Shown here: positions 18,777-27,390 of the stretch, piece by piece
How positions within the stretch are numbered: position 1 is the stretch's first letter
Layout: each line of letters begins with the position of its first letter
Made by a program: the position numbers and the translations under genes
The notes under the pieces: model-generated
Databases searched by the model: none
What the model was told of the DNA's origin: nothing
Seen by the model: the letters and a program-made list of their open reading frames with translations, nothing else
Assembly: GCA_024236215.1 (NCBI GenBank)
Contig: JACKKX010000003.1
Location: 391,807-455,806 of the forward strand
From: Novosphingobium sp.
GTDB taxonomy: Bacteria; Pseudomonadota; Alphaproteobacteria; Sphingomonadales; Sphingomonadaceae
Length of the DNA: 64,000 nt
Reading direction: 5' to 3'

Positions 18777-20732
18777 ATGCAGACGAAATCGAACGTTATG
18801 AGCGCTCTGGCCGCCGTTCTGGCGCTTGCCGGCGCTGCCCCCTCGCTCGCCGCCAATTCCGCTCCGCAGGCGGTTCCGATCGTGGCGACCGTCCCCGCCC
18901 CGGTCGATACGCCCTGGCCGGGGGGCGCGATCACGCTCGATATCGATGCCAGCGACACCGCGCGTTCGGTGTTCCGCGTGACCGAGACGATCCCGCTTGC
19001 CCCCGGCACCCGCCGCCTGACCTTGCTCTATCCGCAGTGGCTGCCGGGCAACCACGCGCCGACCGGCCCGGTAACCCAGCTGGTCGACCTCAAATTCGAG
19101 GCCGATGGCAAGCCGGTGAAATGGTCGCGCGATCCGGTCGAGCTGTTCGCGTTCCACCTCGATCTGCCCGAAGGCGCCCGCCAGGTGACCGCGCGCTTCA
19201 TCCACACTGCGCCGCTGCAGGAAAGCGAGGGGCGGGTGACGATGACGGCGGCGATCATCAATCTGCAATGGGAGAAGATGAGCCTTTACCCCGCCGGGCA
19301 CTATGTGCGGCAACTGCGCTATCGCCCGAGCGTGACCCTGCCCGAAGGATGGAGCGCGGCGACTGCGCTCGATGGGGTGAACCAGGCGGGCAGCCGCTGG
19401 TCATGGGGTGAGGTCACCTATGACACGCTGGTCGATTCGCCGATCTTTGCGGGCAAAAACTTCCGCAAGTGGGATCTGGGCCACGGAGTGACGCTCAACG
19501 TGGTGGCCGACAAGGCCGAACAGCTTGGCGCCACGGGCGAGCAGATCGCCGCCCACGGCGCGCTGGTCGAGGAAGCACTGATCGCCTTTGGCAGCCGCCA
19601 TTTCGATCACTACGAGCTGCTGCTGGCGCTGTCGGACAAGCTCAGCGGGATCGGGCTTGAGCACCATCGATCGAGCGAGAACCAGCTCGATCCGCGCGCC
19701 TTCCTCGATTGGGACAAGAACGAATACGAGCGCGATCTGCTGCCGCATGAATTCAGCCATTCGTGGAGCGGCAAGTTCCGCCGCCCGGCGCGGCTGTGGA
19801 CCCCGGACTATCGCCAGCCGATGCAGGACGATCTGCTCTGGGCTTACGAGGGGCAGGACGAGTTCTGGGGGCTGGTGCTCTCGGCCCGCTCGGGGCTGCA
19901 ATCGAAGGATATGGTGCTGGGCCAGCTGGCCAGTTCGGCGGGCAAGTATTCCAACCAGGCCGGGCGGCGCTGGCGCTCGATCGAGGATACCGGGTTCGAT
20001 CCGGCGATGGGCTACCACAAACCCAAACCCTGGGCCTCGCTGGCGCGCGGGACCGACTATTACAGCGAAGGGGCGCTGGTCTGGCTTGAGGCGGATCAGG
20101 TGATCTGCGCCGGAACCGCCGGGCGCAGGTCGATCGACGATTTTGCCCAGCGCTTCCTGGGCGCACGTGACGGCGATTGGGGCGAAATGACCTTCGAGAT
20201 GAAGGACGTGGTCGCCGCGCTGAACAGCGTCTACTCCCACGACTGGGATCTCTTTCTGCGCACCCGCCTGATGACCCCGGGCCAGCCCGCGCCGGTACGC
20301 GGGATCGAGCTGGGCGGTTATCGGCTGGTGTGGAAGGACGCCCCCAACCCCTACGATGCGGCGCGCATGGCGGCTGGGCGCAGCCTGGCGCTAGACTATT
20401 CGCTCGGCTTCACGCTCGACAAGGACGGGCGGGTTTCCGCCACCTTGTGGGACAGCCCGGGCTTCAACGCCGGGATTGTTACGGGTGCGCGGATCGTTGC
20501 GGTCAACGGCGCGGCCTACAGCGCTGACGAGATCAAGGCGGCGATTGCCGCTGCTGCCGGGGGAGCCCCGCTTGAGCTGTTGGTCCAGCGCGGGGATCGT
20601 TTCACCACGGTGGCGATTGATTATCGCGGCGGCCTGCGCTGGCCCTGGCTTGAGCGCGCCGCGCCGGGCACCGCCCCAGCCGGGCTCGATCTGCTGCTCG
20701 CACCCCGCAGGCCGTTGCCAGGGCGCAAGTGA
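18777..20732 (+). CDS. Exported M61-family glycyl aminopeptidase-like metalloprotease with PDZ domain
   Basis: 651 residues. Signal peptide at about 1-26, then an N-terminal beta domain. The gluzincin catalytic domain has the zinc motif HEFSH (residue 324 onward, LLPHEFSHSWSGK) and a downstream acidic ligand region WAYEGQDEFWG. A C-terminal PDZ-like domain reads LGFTLDKDGRVSATLWDSPGFNAGIVTGARIVAVNG. M61 enzymes are aminopeptidases with preference for small residues; substrates here are unknown and the location is probably periplasmic. ATG at 18777 chosen to give a full signal peptide; 18798 is an alternative. Divergent from hisS. Confidence 0.9.
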   Translation: MQTKSNVMSALAAVLALAGAAPSLAANSAPQAVPIVATVPAPVDTPWPGGAITLDIDASDTARSVFRVTETIPLAPGTRRLTLLYPQWLPGNHAPTGPVTQLVDLKFEADGKPVKWSRDPVELFAFHLDLPEGARQVTARFIHTAPLQESEGRVTMTAAIINLQWEKMSLYPAGHYVRQLRYRPSVTLPEGWSAATALDGVNQAGSRWSWGEVTYDTLVDSPIFAGKNFRKWDLGHGVTLNVVADKAEQLGATGEQIAAHGALVEEALIAFGSRHFDHYELLLALSDKLSGIGLEHHRSSENQLDPRAFLDWDKNEYERDLLPHEFSHSWSGKFRRPARLWTPDYRQPMQDDLLWAYEGQDEFWGLVLSARSGLQSKDMVLGQLASSAGKYSNQAGRRWRSIEDTGFDPAMGYHKPKPWASLARGTDYYSEGALVWLEADQVICAGTAGRRSIDDFAQRFLGARDGDWGEMTFEMKDVVAALNSVYSHDWDLFLRTRLMTPGQPAPVRGIELGGYRLVWKDAPNPYDAARMAAGRSLALDYSLGFTLDKDGRVSATLWDSPGFNAGIVTGARIVAVNGAAYSADEIKAAIAAAAGGAPLELLVQRGDRFTTVAIDYRGGLRWPWLERAAPGTAPAGLDLLLAPRRPLPGRK

Positions 20733-20780
20733 TCGCATTCCTGTTGCAGTGCAGCAAGGGCAAGGCTAGAGCCGCGGGCC

Positions 20781-21320
20781 ATGCGTATCGACAAGATCCC
20801 CGTAGGCGACAATCCGCCCGAGAGCCTCAACGTCATCATCGAGGTGCCGGTCGGCGGCGAACCGGTGAAGTACGAATTCGACAAGGAATCGGGCGCGCTG
20901 TTCGTTGACCGGATCCTGCACACCCCGATGCGCTATCCGGCCAATTACGGCTTCATTCCGCACACCTTGTCGGACGATGGCGATCCGCTCGACGCGCTGG
21001 TGATCGCGCGCTCGCCCTTCGTGCCGGGCTGCGTGGTGCGCGCCCGCCCGATCGGCGTGCTCAACCTTGAAGACGAACACGGCGGCGACGAAAAGCTGAT
21101 CTGCGTGCCGGTGGATTCGACCTTTCCCTATTATTCCGACATCGGCGAGCAGAAGGATCTGCCCTCGATCGTGCTGGCGCAGATCGAGCACTTTTTCACC
21201 CACTACAAGGACCTCGAGGCCGAGAAGTGGGTGCGGATCGGCAAGTGGGGCGATGCCGACGACGCCAAGCGCGTGGTGCAGGAATGCATCGCACGATATG
21301 AGGCTTCGAAGGCCGGTTGA
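20781..21320 (+). CDS. ppa: Inorganic pyrophosphatase
   Basis: 179 residues, the usual size for the hexameric family I enzyme. Hydrolyses pyrophosphate released by polymerases, tRNA synthetases and acyl-CoA synthetases. The metal-binding signature DGDPLDALVIA is intact, and the N-terminal VIIEVPVGGEPVKYEFDKES and RYPANYGFIPHTL segments match the active-site wall. It is separated from the M61 gene by about 48 bases and converges on pmbA across a 9-bp hairpin. Confidence 0.96.
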   Translation: MRIDKIPVGDNPPESLNVIIEVPVGGEPVKYEFDKESGALFVDRILHTPMRYPANYGFIPHTLSDDGDPLDALVIARSPFVPGCVVRARPIGVLNLEDEHGGDEKLICVPVDSTFPYYSDIGEQKDLPSIVLAQIEHFFTHYKDLEAEKWVRIGKWGDADDAKRVVQECIARYEASKAG

Positions 21321-21361
21321 GTCCTTTTCCGCCTGACGGGGGAGCAGGCTGGCAAGGTAAA

Positions 21362-21383
21362 GCTGATCGCGGAGGCGATCAGC
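21362..21383. terminator. Hairpin between convergent ppa and pmbA
   Basis: A perfect 9-bp stem GCTGATCGC / GCGATCAGC with a four-base GGAG loop lies between two converging genes. There is no T tract on either side, so it is at most a weak or Rho-assisted terminator working in both directions. Confidence 0.4.
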
Positions 21384-21404
21384 GCATCCGGCAAGCGCCT
21401 CTCC

Positions 21405-22739
21405 TCAATCCCCCGCTACCGTCATCCCGTCGATGCGGATCGTGGGGACGTTGATCGAGCGGTGCCATTCCAGATCGCTGGCGGGGGTGAGCTGCGCGAA
21501 CATGGCGATCAGGTTGCCCGCCACGGTGAATTCGGCCACCGGCCCGGCGATCTTTCCCCCGACGATGCGGAAGCCCGAAGCGCCGCGGCTGTAATCGCCG
21601 GTCACCGCGTTGACCCCGTGGCCGATCAGCTCGGTAACATAGACCCCGTCGGCAATGTCCGCGATCAGCTCGGCCACGCTCATCGACCCGGCGGCGAGAT
21701 ACATGTTGGCGGGCGAGACCCCGTGTCCGCGTGTGGCATGGCCGGTCGGCTGGCGGCCGAGCTGCCGCGCTGCGGCGGCATCCATCAGCCAGCCGGTCAG
21801 CCGCCCGCCATCGACCAGCTTGCGCGCGCTGACCGCCAATCCTTCGCCGTCGAAGGGGTGAGAGGAAAGTCCGCGCCTGCGCAGCGGATCCTCGGCGATG
21901 TCCACGCCTGGGGCAAAGATCTGGGCTTTTTCCTTGTCGAGCAGGAAGCTTGCGCGCCGGGCAATGGCGCTGCCGCTGATTGCCCCGGCCAGATGGCCCA
22001 GCAGACTGCCCCCGACACGGGGATCGAACACTACCGGCATCGGCCCGCTCTTGACCCGGCCCGGATCGAGCCGGGCAACCGCACGGGTGCCGGCTTGAGC
22101 GCCGATCTCCGCCGGACTGGGCAGGTCTTCGCTGTGGTGCGCGCTGCGCCAGGCATAGTCGCGCTGCATTCCCGATCCCTCGCCCGCCACCATCGTCGCG
22201 CTGATCGATCGCCCGGTAGCGGCGTAGGAACCTGCGAAACCATGGCTGGTGGCAAGCGCGAAAACCCGGTTCGAGGCGTTGGCGCTGGCACCCTTGCTGT
22301 TGCTGACACCGGCCACCGCGCGCGCCGCGTCCTCGCACTCCAGCGCCAGTTCGCGCAGGCGCTGCGGGCTTGGCTCCCGGGTATCGCACAGGTCGAGGTC
22401 GGGAAACGGCCCCCTGGCCAGCAGCTCTTCGGGCGCGAGCCCGGCAAAGCGGTCTTCCGGGGCGGCCCGAGCCATCGCCACCGCGCGGGTCGCAAGCTCG
22501 CTCAGCGCGGCATCGGACAAGTCGCTCGAGCCGATTGAGGCCGAACCCTTGCCCACGAAAACCCTGAGGTCGAGGTGCTCGCTCTCCGAGCGTTCGACAT
22601 CCTCGAGCTGGCCCAACCGCACCTGCACGCCCTCGGAAGAACTGCCCGAATAGACCGCGTCGGCGGCATCAGCGCCCGCGCGGCGCGCCAGATCGACCAG
22701 CGCGGCAGCGCGGGCCTGGGCCTGAGTGGAATCGAGCAT
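21405..22739 (-). CDS. pmbA: TldE/PmbA-type metalloprotease subunit
   Basis: 444 residues. In the TldD/TldE protease the D subunit carries the zinc site, and TldE/PmbA (this type) is the partner, acting on peptides such as microcin precursors and on CcdA. The N-terminal ARRAGADAADAVYSGSSSEGVQVRLGQLEDVERSE segment and the C-terminal YVTELIGHGVNAVTGDYSRGASGFRI segment are family hallmarks. No HExxxH motif is present, as expected for the TldE side. TldD is not in the window. It lies 62 bases downstream of a small membrane-protein gene on the same strand. Confidence 0.92.
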   Translation of the reverse strand: MLDSTQAQARAAALVDLARRAGADAADAVYSGSSSEGVQVRLGQLEDVERSESEHLDLRVFVGKGSASIGSSDLSDAALSELATRAVAMARAAPEDRFAGLAPEELLARGPFPDLDLCDTREPSPQRLRELALECEDAARAVAGVSNSKGASANASNRVFALATSHGFAGSYAATGRSISATMVAGEGSGMQRDYAWRSAHHSEDLPSPAEIGAQAGTRAVARLDPGRVKSGPMPVVFDPRVGGSLLGHLAGAISGSAIARRASFLLDKEKAQIFAPGVDIAEDPLRRRGLSSHPFDGEGLAVSARKLVDGGRLTGWLMDAAAARQLGRQPTGHATRGHGVSPANMYLAAGSMSVAELIADIADGVYVTELIGHGVNAVTGDYSRGASGFRIVGGKIAGPVAEFTVAGNLIAMFAQLTPASDLEWHRSINVPTIRIDGMTVAGD

Positions 22740-22801
22740 GGGGCGTGGCTACTCCGAAGCTGGGGAGCAGCCGATCTAGGGATGCGAAGGCAAAAGGGCA
22801 A

Positions 22802-23182
22802 TCAGCCGAAAAACAGCGCCAGCAGCTTGAACAGCGCGGTGATCGCGAAAGGCAAGCCGATCGCCATCAGCCACAGCCAGGTCCGGTCCCGGCGGTAGGC
22901 GGCGGCGAAGGACGGATCGGCGGCCTGATCGTCGTTAAGGCGGTTCCAGCGATGCTCGAACCGGCGGCAGGCCGGAATGATCGCGGCGACCAGCAACGCG
23001 AGCGCGAAATAGGGCAGCAGCGATCCGCCCTTGGAGTGGAGCGCGCCCATGGTGACGAAAATCTGCAGCGCGGTATAGGCCAGCAGCGCATAGGCGATGT
23101 TGTCGCTCATCCGCTTGCGCCAGTCGAGCGGCTTGTCCTGCGCCGGCTTGCCCCAGACCTCGGCTTGCCAGTTCTTGGCCAT
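22802..23182 (-). CDS. Small integral membrane protein, unknown
   Basis: 126 residues. The start is set at Met-Ala-Lys-Asn-Trp; 20 further codons upstream are in frame but look non-coding. The N-terminal 25 residues are soluble, and three hydrophobic helices follow: IAYALLAYTALQIFVTMGAL, LLPYFALALLVAAIIPAC and LWLMAIGLPFAITALFKLLA. The loop between helices 2 and 3 is charged (RRFEHRWNRLNDD). I do not recognise a family. It may be co-transcribed with pmbA and is divergent from lptB. Confidence 0.75.
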   Translation of the reverse strand: MAKNWQAEVWGKPAQDKPLDWRKRMSDNIAYALLAYTALQIFVTMGALHSKGGSLLPYFALALLVAAIIPACRRFEHRWNRLNDDQAADPSFAAAYRRDRTWLWLMAIGLPFAITALFKLLALFFG

Positions 23183-23354
23183 TGTTCTGTCCCCTCCAGC
23201 GGCCCCAGGGATGAGTAAAACACCGAAGGCCCGGATTATCAACCCTCGTTAAGCATTGCTGCTATGGCCGGATTGCGACAGACCATGCAGGAAACCTGCC
23301 AAATTGCCCCGTCGATCTTGCCCAGCCAGCCCGAGCCGCCTAAATCGCCCCGAG

Positions 23355-24134
23355 ATGGATAGTTCGACCCACCTTGCCGACCCGCGCCCCGCCGCCGCCC
23401 CGCCGATCCCGCAGGGCGGGCTTGAAGTGATCTCGATCGCCAAGAGCTACGACAAGCGCGCGGTGCTCACCGATATCTCGCTCTCGGTCGCCAAGGGCGA
23501 GGTGCTGGGTCTGCTGGGGCCGAACGGTGCGGGCAAGACCACCTGTTTCTATTCGATCATGGGGCTGGTGCGGCCGGATTCGGGGCGGATCCTGATGGAC
23601 GGGGTCGATGTCACCAACCTGCCGATGTATCGCCGCGCGATCCTGGGGCTGGGCTATCTGCCGCAGGAAACAAGCATCTTTCGCGGCATGACGGTTGAAC
23701 AGAACATCAACTGCGTGCTCGAGCTGGTCGAACCCGACGCCGAGGTCCGCGCGCAGGAGCTTGAGCGGCTGCTTGAGGAATTCGGGCTGACGCGGCTGCG
23801 CGCCAGCGCGGCGATGGCGCTTTCGGGCGGTGAGCGGCGGCGCTGCGAAATCGCCCGGGCGCTTGCCGCCAACCCTTCGATCATGCTGCTCGACGAACCC
23901 TTCGCCGGGATCGATCCGCTTTCGATCGCCGATATCCGTCACCTGGTGATCGACCTCAAGGAGCGCGGGATCGGGGTGCTGATCACCGATCACAACGTGC
24001 GCGAAACGCTCGATATCGTCGATCGGGCCTGCATCATCTATGGCGGGCAGGTGCTGTTTGCGGGCAGCCCCGAGGCACTGGTTGCCGATGAGAACGTGCG
24101 CCGCCTCTACCTTGGCGAAGGATTCACGCTCTAG
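23355..24134 (+). CDS. lptB: LPS export ABC transporter ATPase
   Basis: 259 residues. Cytoplasmic ATPase of the LptB2FGC complex that powers lipopolysaccharide transport to the outer membrane. Walker A GPNGAGKTT, signature ALSGGERRRCEIARAL, Walker B IMLLDEPFAGIDPLS and the switch histidine in LITDHNVRETL are intact. The ATG at 23355 gives a roughly 25-residue proline/alanine N-terminal extension before the ABC fold. The gene keeps its conserved neighbour rpoN 11 bases downstream, but lptC and lptA, often immediately upstream, are replaced by an unrelated divergent gene. Confidence 0.93.
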   Translation: MDSSTHLADPRPAAAPPIPQGGLEVISIAKSYDKRAVLTDISLSVAKGEVLGLLGPNGAGKTTCFYSIMGLVRPDSGRILMDGVDVTNLPMYRRAILGLGYLPQETSIFRGMTVEQNINCVLELVEPDAEVRAQELERLLEEFGLTRLRASAAMALSGGERRRCEIARALAANPSIMLLDEPFAGIDPLSIADIRHLVIDLKERGIGVLITDHNVRETLDIVDRACIIYGGQVLFAGSPEALVADENVRRLYLGEGFTL

Positions 24135-24145
24135 GCGGCCCGATC

Positions 24146-25630
24146 ATGGCGCTCGGTCCCAGACTTGACCTGAGGCAAAGCCAGTCGCTGGTGATGACGC
24201 CGCAGCTTCAGCAGGCGATCAAGCTGCTGGCGCTGTCGAACCTTGAGATCGAAACCTTCATCGGCGAGGCGCTCGATGCCAATCCGCTGCTGGAAATCGG
24301 CGAGGCGGGTCCCGCCCATGCCGAGGCAGCGGGGCCGGACGAGGGCGAAGCGCGGCGCACCACGCTGGAAAGCTCCCCGGTCGATCAGCTCGTTGCCGAA
24401 GGCCGGGCCGAGGACGATCGCCCGCTCGATATCGATGCCACCGCGCTCGACCGCGATCGCGATACCGGTGACTGGAGCGCCGAGTTCCGCCTGGGCGGGG
24501 GCGAGGAGGGGCCGGGAATCGATGAACGCGGCGAAGGGGAGAAAACCCTGGCCGAACATCTGGGCTCCCAGATCGGTGCGGCCACCCGCGATCAGCGCTG
24601 CGCCTTCATCGCCCGCCACATCGTCGGCCAGCTTGACGAGGCGGGTTACCTGCCGGTGCCGCTGCGCGAAGTCGCCGCCGAGCTGGGGGTCACGCTGGGC
24701 GAGGCCGAGGCCGGGCTGGAACTGGTGCAAAGCCTCGACCCGACCGGGGTTGGGGCGCGAAATCTTGGCGAATGCCTGGCGCTCCAGGCCAGGGAGGCCG
24801 ACCGCTACGATCCCTGCATGGAGCGGCTGCTCGACAATCTCGACCTGATCGCCAGGGGCGATCTGGCCCGGCTCAAGCGGATCTGCGGGGTCGATGACGA
24901 GGACTTCGCCGACATGCTGGGCGAGCTGCGCCGCTACGATCCCAAGCCGGGGTTGCGTTTTACCGCCGGCGGGGGCGAGGCGGTGACGCCCGATATCCTG
25001 ATCGGTGCGCGCAGCGACGGCGGCTGGGACGTGCGGCTCAACGAGGCGACCCTGCCGCGGCTGATCGTCAACCGCAGTTATTACGTGGAAATGCGTGGCG
25101 CCTGTGATGACAAGGCGGCACGCGGCTGGCTTTCGGATAAGCTGGCCGATGCCAACTGGCTGGTGAAGGCGCTCGATCAGCGCGCCAGGACCATCCTCAA
25201 GGTCGCCAGCGAGCTGGTCAAACAGCAGGACGGCTTCTTCCGTCACGGCGTTGCGCAATTGAAGCCGCTGACACTGCGCACCGTGGCCGAGGCGATCGGG
25301 ATGCACGAATCGACCGTCAGCCGCGTCACCTCGAACAAATATCTGCTGTGCGCGCGCGGCACATTCGAGCTCAAATACTTCTTCACCTCGGGCGTGGGCT
25401 CGACCCAAGGCGAGGGCGGGGCTTCGGCCGAGGCGGTCAAGGCCGCGATCCGCCAGTTGATCGATGCGGAGGATCCCAAGGCGATCCTCTCAGACGATAC
25501 CCTGGTCGATCTGCTCAAGGCGCGTGGCTATGACCTCGCCCGCCGCACCGTGGCCAAATACCGCGAGGCGATCGGGCTTGGTTCGTCGGTGCAGCGGCGG
25601 CGGCAAAAGGCGCTGGCGCGAATGGGCTGA
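24146..25630 (+). CDS. rpoN: RNA polymerase sigma-54 factor
   Basis: 494 residues. Alternative sigma factor needing enhancer-binding ATPases. Region I is seen at the N-terminus as the Gln/Leu-rich LRQSQSLVMTPQLQQAIKLLALSN, then an acidic linker (about 50-130), the core-binding domain, a helix-turn-helix (TLRTVAEAIGMHESTVSRV), and the RpoN box ARRTVAKYRE at residues 465-474. It sits directly behind lptB, the ancestral order. The hpf and ptsN genes that usually follow are absent. Together with glnE at 55-57 kb it points to conventional nitrogen control. No convincing -24/-12 promoter was found within the window. Confidence 0.96.
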   Translation: MALGPRLDLRQSQSLVMTPQLQQAIKLLALSNLEIETFIGEALDANPLLEIGEAGPAHAEAAGPDEGEARRTTLESSPVDQLVAEGRAEDDRPLDIDATALDRDRDTGDWSAEFRLGGGEEGPGIDERGEGEKTLAEHLGSQIGAATRDQRCAFIARHIVGQLDEAGYLPVPLREVAAELGVTLGEAEAGLELVQSLDPTGVGARNLGECLALQAREADRYDPCMERLLDNLDLIARGDLARLKRICGVDDEDFADMLGELRRYDPKPGLRFTAGGGEAVTPDILIGARSDGGWDVRLNEATLPRLIVNRSYYVEMRGACDDKAARGWLSDKLADANWLVKALDQRARTILKVASELVKQQDGFFRHGVAQLKPLTLRTVAEAIGMHESTVSRVTSNKYLLCARGTFELKYFFTSGVGSTQGEGGASAEAVKAAIRQLIDAEDPKAILSDDTLVDLLKARGYDLARRTVAKYREAIGLGSSVQRRRQKALARMG

Positions 25631-25677
25631 GCGGTTATCGTGGGGTTCTCGGCAACCGAGCCCCGCGGAGACAAACC

Positions 25678-26148
25678 ATGATCGCCCCCAAGATAGCCCT
25701 GCTGCCGCTGGTGGCCCTGTCCGCCCTGACCGCGATGCCTTCTGCTGCCGGAGCGCCCCCGGCGGAATACTACGCGGGCGATCCCGGGATGCCTTTTTCA
25801 GAAGCGGTGCGGGTGGGCGATCTGCTGATCCTTTCGGGTCAGATCGGGGTGGCGCCGGGCACCAATGCGCTGGTCCCGGGCGGGATTTCCGCTCAGGCGC
25901 GCCAGACGATGGACAATATCGGCGCGATCCTGGCGCGGCGCGGGCTGGGCTTTGACAACGTGGTCAAATGCACCGTGATGCTCGGCGACATCAGGGATTG
26001 GCCGGCCTTCAATGCGGTCTACACCGGCTATTTCAAGCCTGGCCGTCTGCCCGCGCGCAGCGCCTTTGCCGCGTCGGGGCTGGCCTATGGCGGCGCGGTC
26101 GAGGTGGAATGCTGGGCGCAGTTTCCTGCGCGCAAGGGCAAGTACTGA
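25678..26148 (+). CDS. Exported RidA/YjgF-family protein
   Basis: 156 residues. A clear signal peptide (about 1-25, IALLPLVALSALTAMPSAAGA) precedes a complete RidA fold: LLILSGQIGVAPG, GGISAQARQTMDNIGAILARRGLGFDNVVKCTVML and the substrate-binding arginine in LPARSAFAASGL. Classical RidA is a cytoplasmic 2-aminoacrylate/imine deaminase; exported relatives are less characterised and the substrate here is unknown. It is followed after 13 bases by an exported dipeptidase, suggesting periplasmic peptide or amino-acid turnover (inference). Confidence 0.87.
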   Translation: MIAPKIALLPLVALSALTAMPSAAGAPPAEYYAGDPGMPFSEAVRVGDLLILSGQIGVAPGTNALVPGGISAQARQTMDNIGAILARRGLGFDNVVKCTVMLGDIRDWPAFNAVYTGYFKPGRLPARSAFAASGLAYGGAVEVECWAQFPARKGKY

Positions 26149-26161
26149 ATCAAGGGAGGGG

Positions 26162-27316
26162 ATGATGGCCCGCTTTACCAAACGGCAGGTCCTGGCGCTG
26201 GGCGGCGGTGCGCTGGCCGTAGCGGCCGGCGGCGGCTATCTGGCGCTGCGCCCCGAACCGGCGCCGATTGGATTTGCGGTGTCCGAAGCCGAGCTGGCCT
26301 GGGCCAGGGCTTTCCTGTCCGAGCACATGGCGATCGATGCCCATGCCCATCCCGGGCGCACCTTCGTGCGCGGGGCGGAACATCTTTCGGGCAAGGTCTA
26401 TCTTGCCAAGCTGCTGGGCACCTTCGAGGCGACCACCGTGGCGCAAATGCGCAAGGGCGGGCTGACCGCCGCCGCTTTTGCCGCGGTCTCCGATTTCCAG
26501 GCGCTGGGGTTCAAGGGTGAGGGGCTTGAGGCAGTGCGTGCCTTCGAGCCGGGCGAGGCCTGGGAGAGCTATCGGCGGCAGATCGCCAATCTCAAGGCGC
26601 TGGGCACCAGCGGTCTGGTTTACCCCGTGCTGGCACTGGAGGATTTTGCCGCCGCGCACCGCTCGGGCAAACCCGGGGCTTTCCTCACGGTCGAGGGCGG
26701 CGATTTCCTTGAGGGCAAGGCCGATCGCGTCGCCCAGGCCCATGCCGACGGGGTCCGCTCGATCACCCTGATGCACTACCGCACCAACGAACTGGGTGAC
26801 ATCATCACCGGCAAGCCGGTGCACGGCGGACTGACCCCCGCGGGCGAGGAGGTGGTGCGGGCGATGAACCAGGCCGGGGTTCTGATCGACGTTGCCCACG
26901 CCTCGGAGGCAACCGCCTTTGCCGCTGTCGCGGCCTCGGCCCGCCCGGTCATGGCCAGCCACGTTCACATCCACGGCGGTACGGCCGATCATCCCCGCTT
27001 CATCTCGCGCGAGCTGGCCCAGGCCGTGGCGGCGCGCGGGGGCGGGGTGCTGGGCGCCTGGCCGGCGGGGATCGGGATCACCGATCTGGCCGGTTTCGTG
27101 CGCCGCACGCTCGAACTGGTCGAGGCGGTGGGGATCGACCATGTCTGCCTCGGCACCGACATGGACGCCAACTACAAGCCGGTGTTCGACAATTATGCCC
27201 ATCTGCCGCAGTTCCTTGTCGGGCTGCGCCAGCAGGGGCTGGCCGAGGATGGGCTGGCCAAGCTGATCGGCAGCAATTTCCTGCGCCTGTTCGGCGAAGC
27301 CTGCACCCCTGCCTGA
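26162..27316 (+). CDS. Exported membrane dipeptidase (M19 family)
   Basis: 384 residues. The N-terminus KRQVLALGGGALAVAAGGGYLAL is a signal peptide or anchor. The amidohydrolase barrel has zinc ligands at AIDAHAHPG, TVEGGDFLEG (bridging Glu) and SHVHIHGG, with a late GTDMDANYKP loop. The family cleaves dipeptides, including D-amino-acid and dehydro-dipeptides. Two ATGs (26162 and 26165) follow GGGAGG, and either may be used. It lies behind the exported RidA-like gene and converges on the diiron gene across a hairpin-rich spacer. Confidence 0.87.
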   Translation: MMARFTKRQVLALGGGALAVAAGGGYLALRPEPAPIGFAVSEAELAWARAFLSEHMAIDAHAHPGRTFVRGAEHLSGKVYLAKLLGTFEATTVAQMRKGGLTAAAFAAVSDFQALGFKGEGLEAVRAFEPGEAWESYRRQIANLKALGTSGLVYPVLALEDFAAAHRSGKPGAFLTVEGGDFLEGKADRVAQAHADGVRSITLMHYRTNELGDIITGKPVHGGLTPAGEEVVRAMNQAGVLIDVAHASEATAFAAVAASARPVMASHVHIHGGTADHPRFISRELAQAVAARGGGVLGAWPAGIGITDLAGFVRRTLELVEAVGIDHVCLGTDMDANYKPVFDNYAHLPQFLVGLRQQGLAEDGLAKLIGSNFLRLFGEACTPA

Positions 27317-27331
27317 GACTTGTGCAGACGA

Positions 27332-27384
27332 GAGGCCGGGACCCCCCGCGGGATCCCGGCCTCCTGGCTTCCCTCCCGGAAGCC
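27332..27384. terminator. Double hairpin between convergent genes
   Basis: Two inverted repeats lie in tandem: GAGGCCGGGA/TCCCGGCCTC (27332-27341 with 27354-27363) and GGCTTCC/GGAAGCC (27366-27372 with 27378-27384). Neither is followed by a T run on either strand. They occupy most of the 74-base gap between the dipeptidase and the diiron gene, so they probably act as a bidirectional barrier. Confidence 0.45.
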
Positions 27385-27390
27385 CCGCGA

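Noticed and set aside
24146-25630. Sigma-54 promoters within the window
   Set aside because: No intergenic TGGCAC-N5-TTGCW match at -24/-12 was convincing, so none was annotated.
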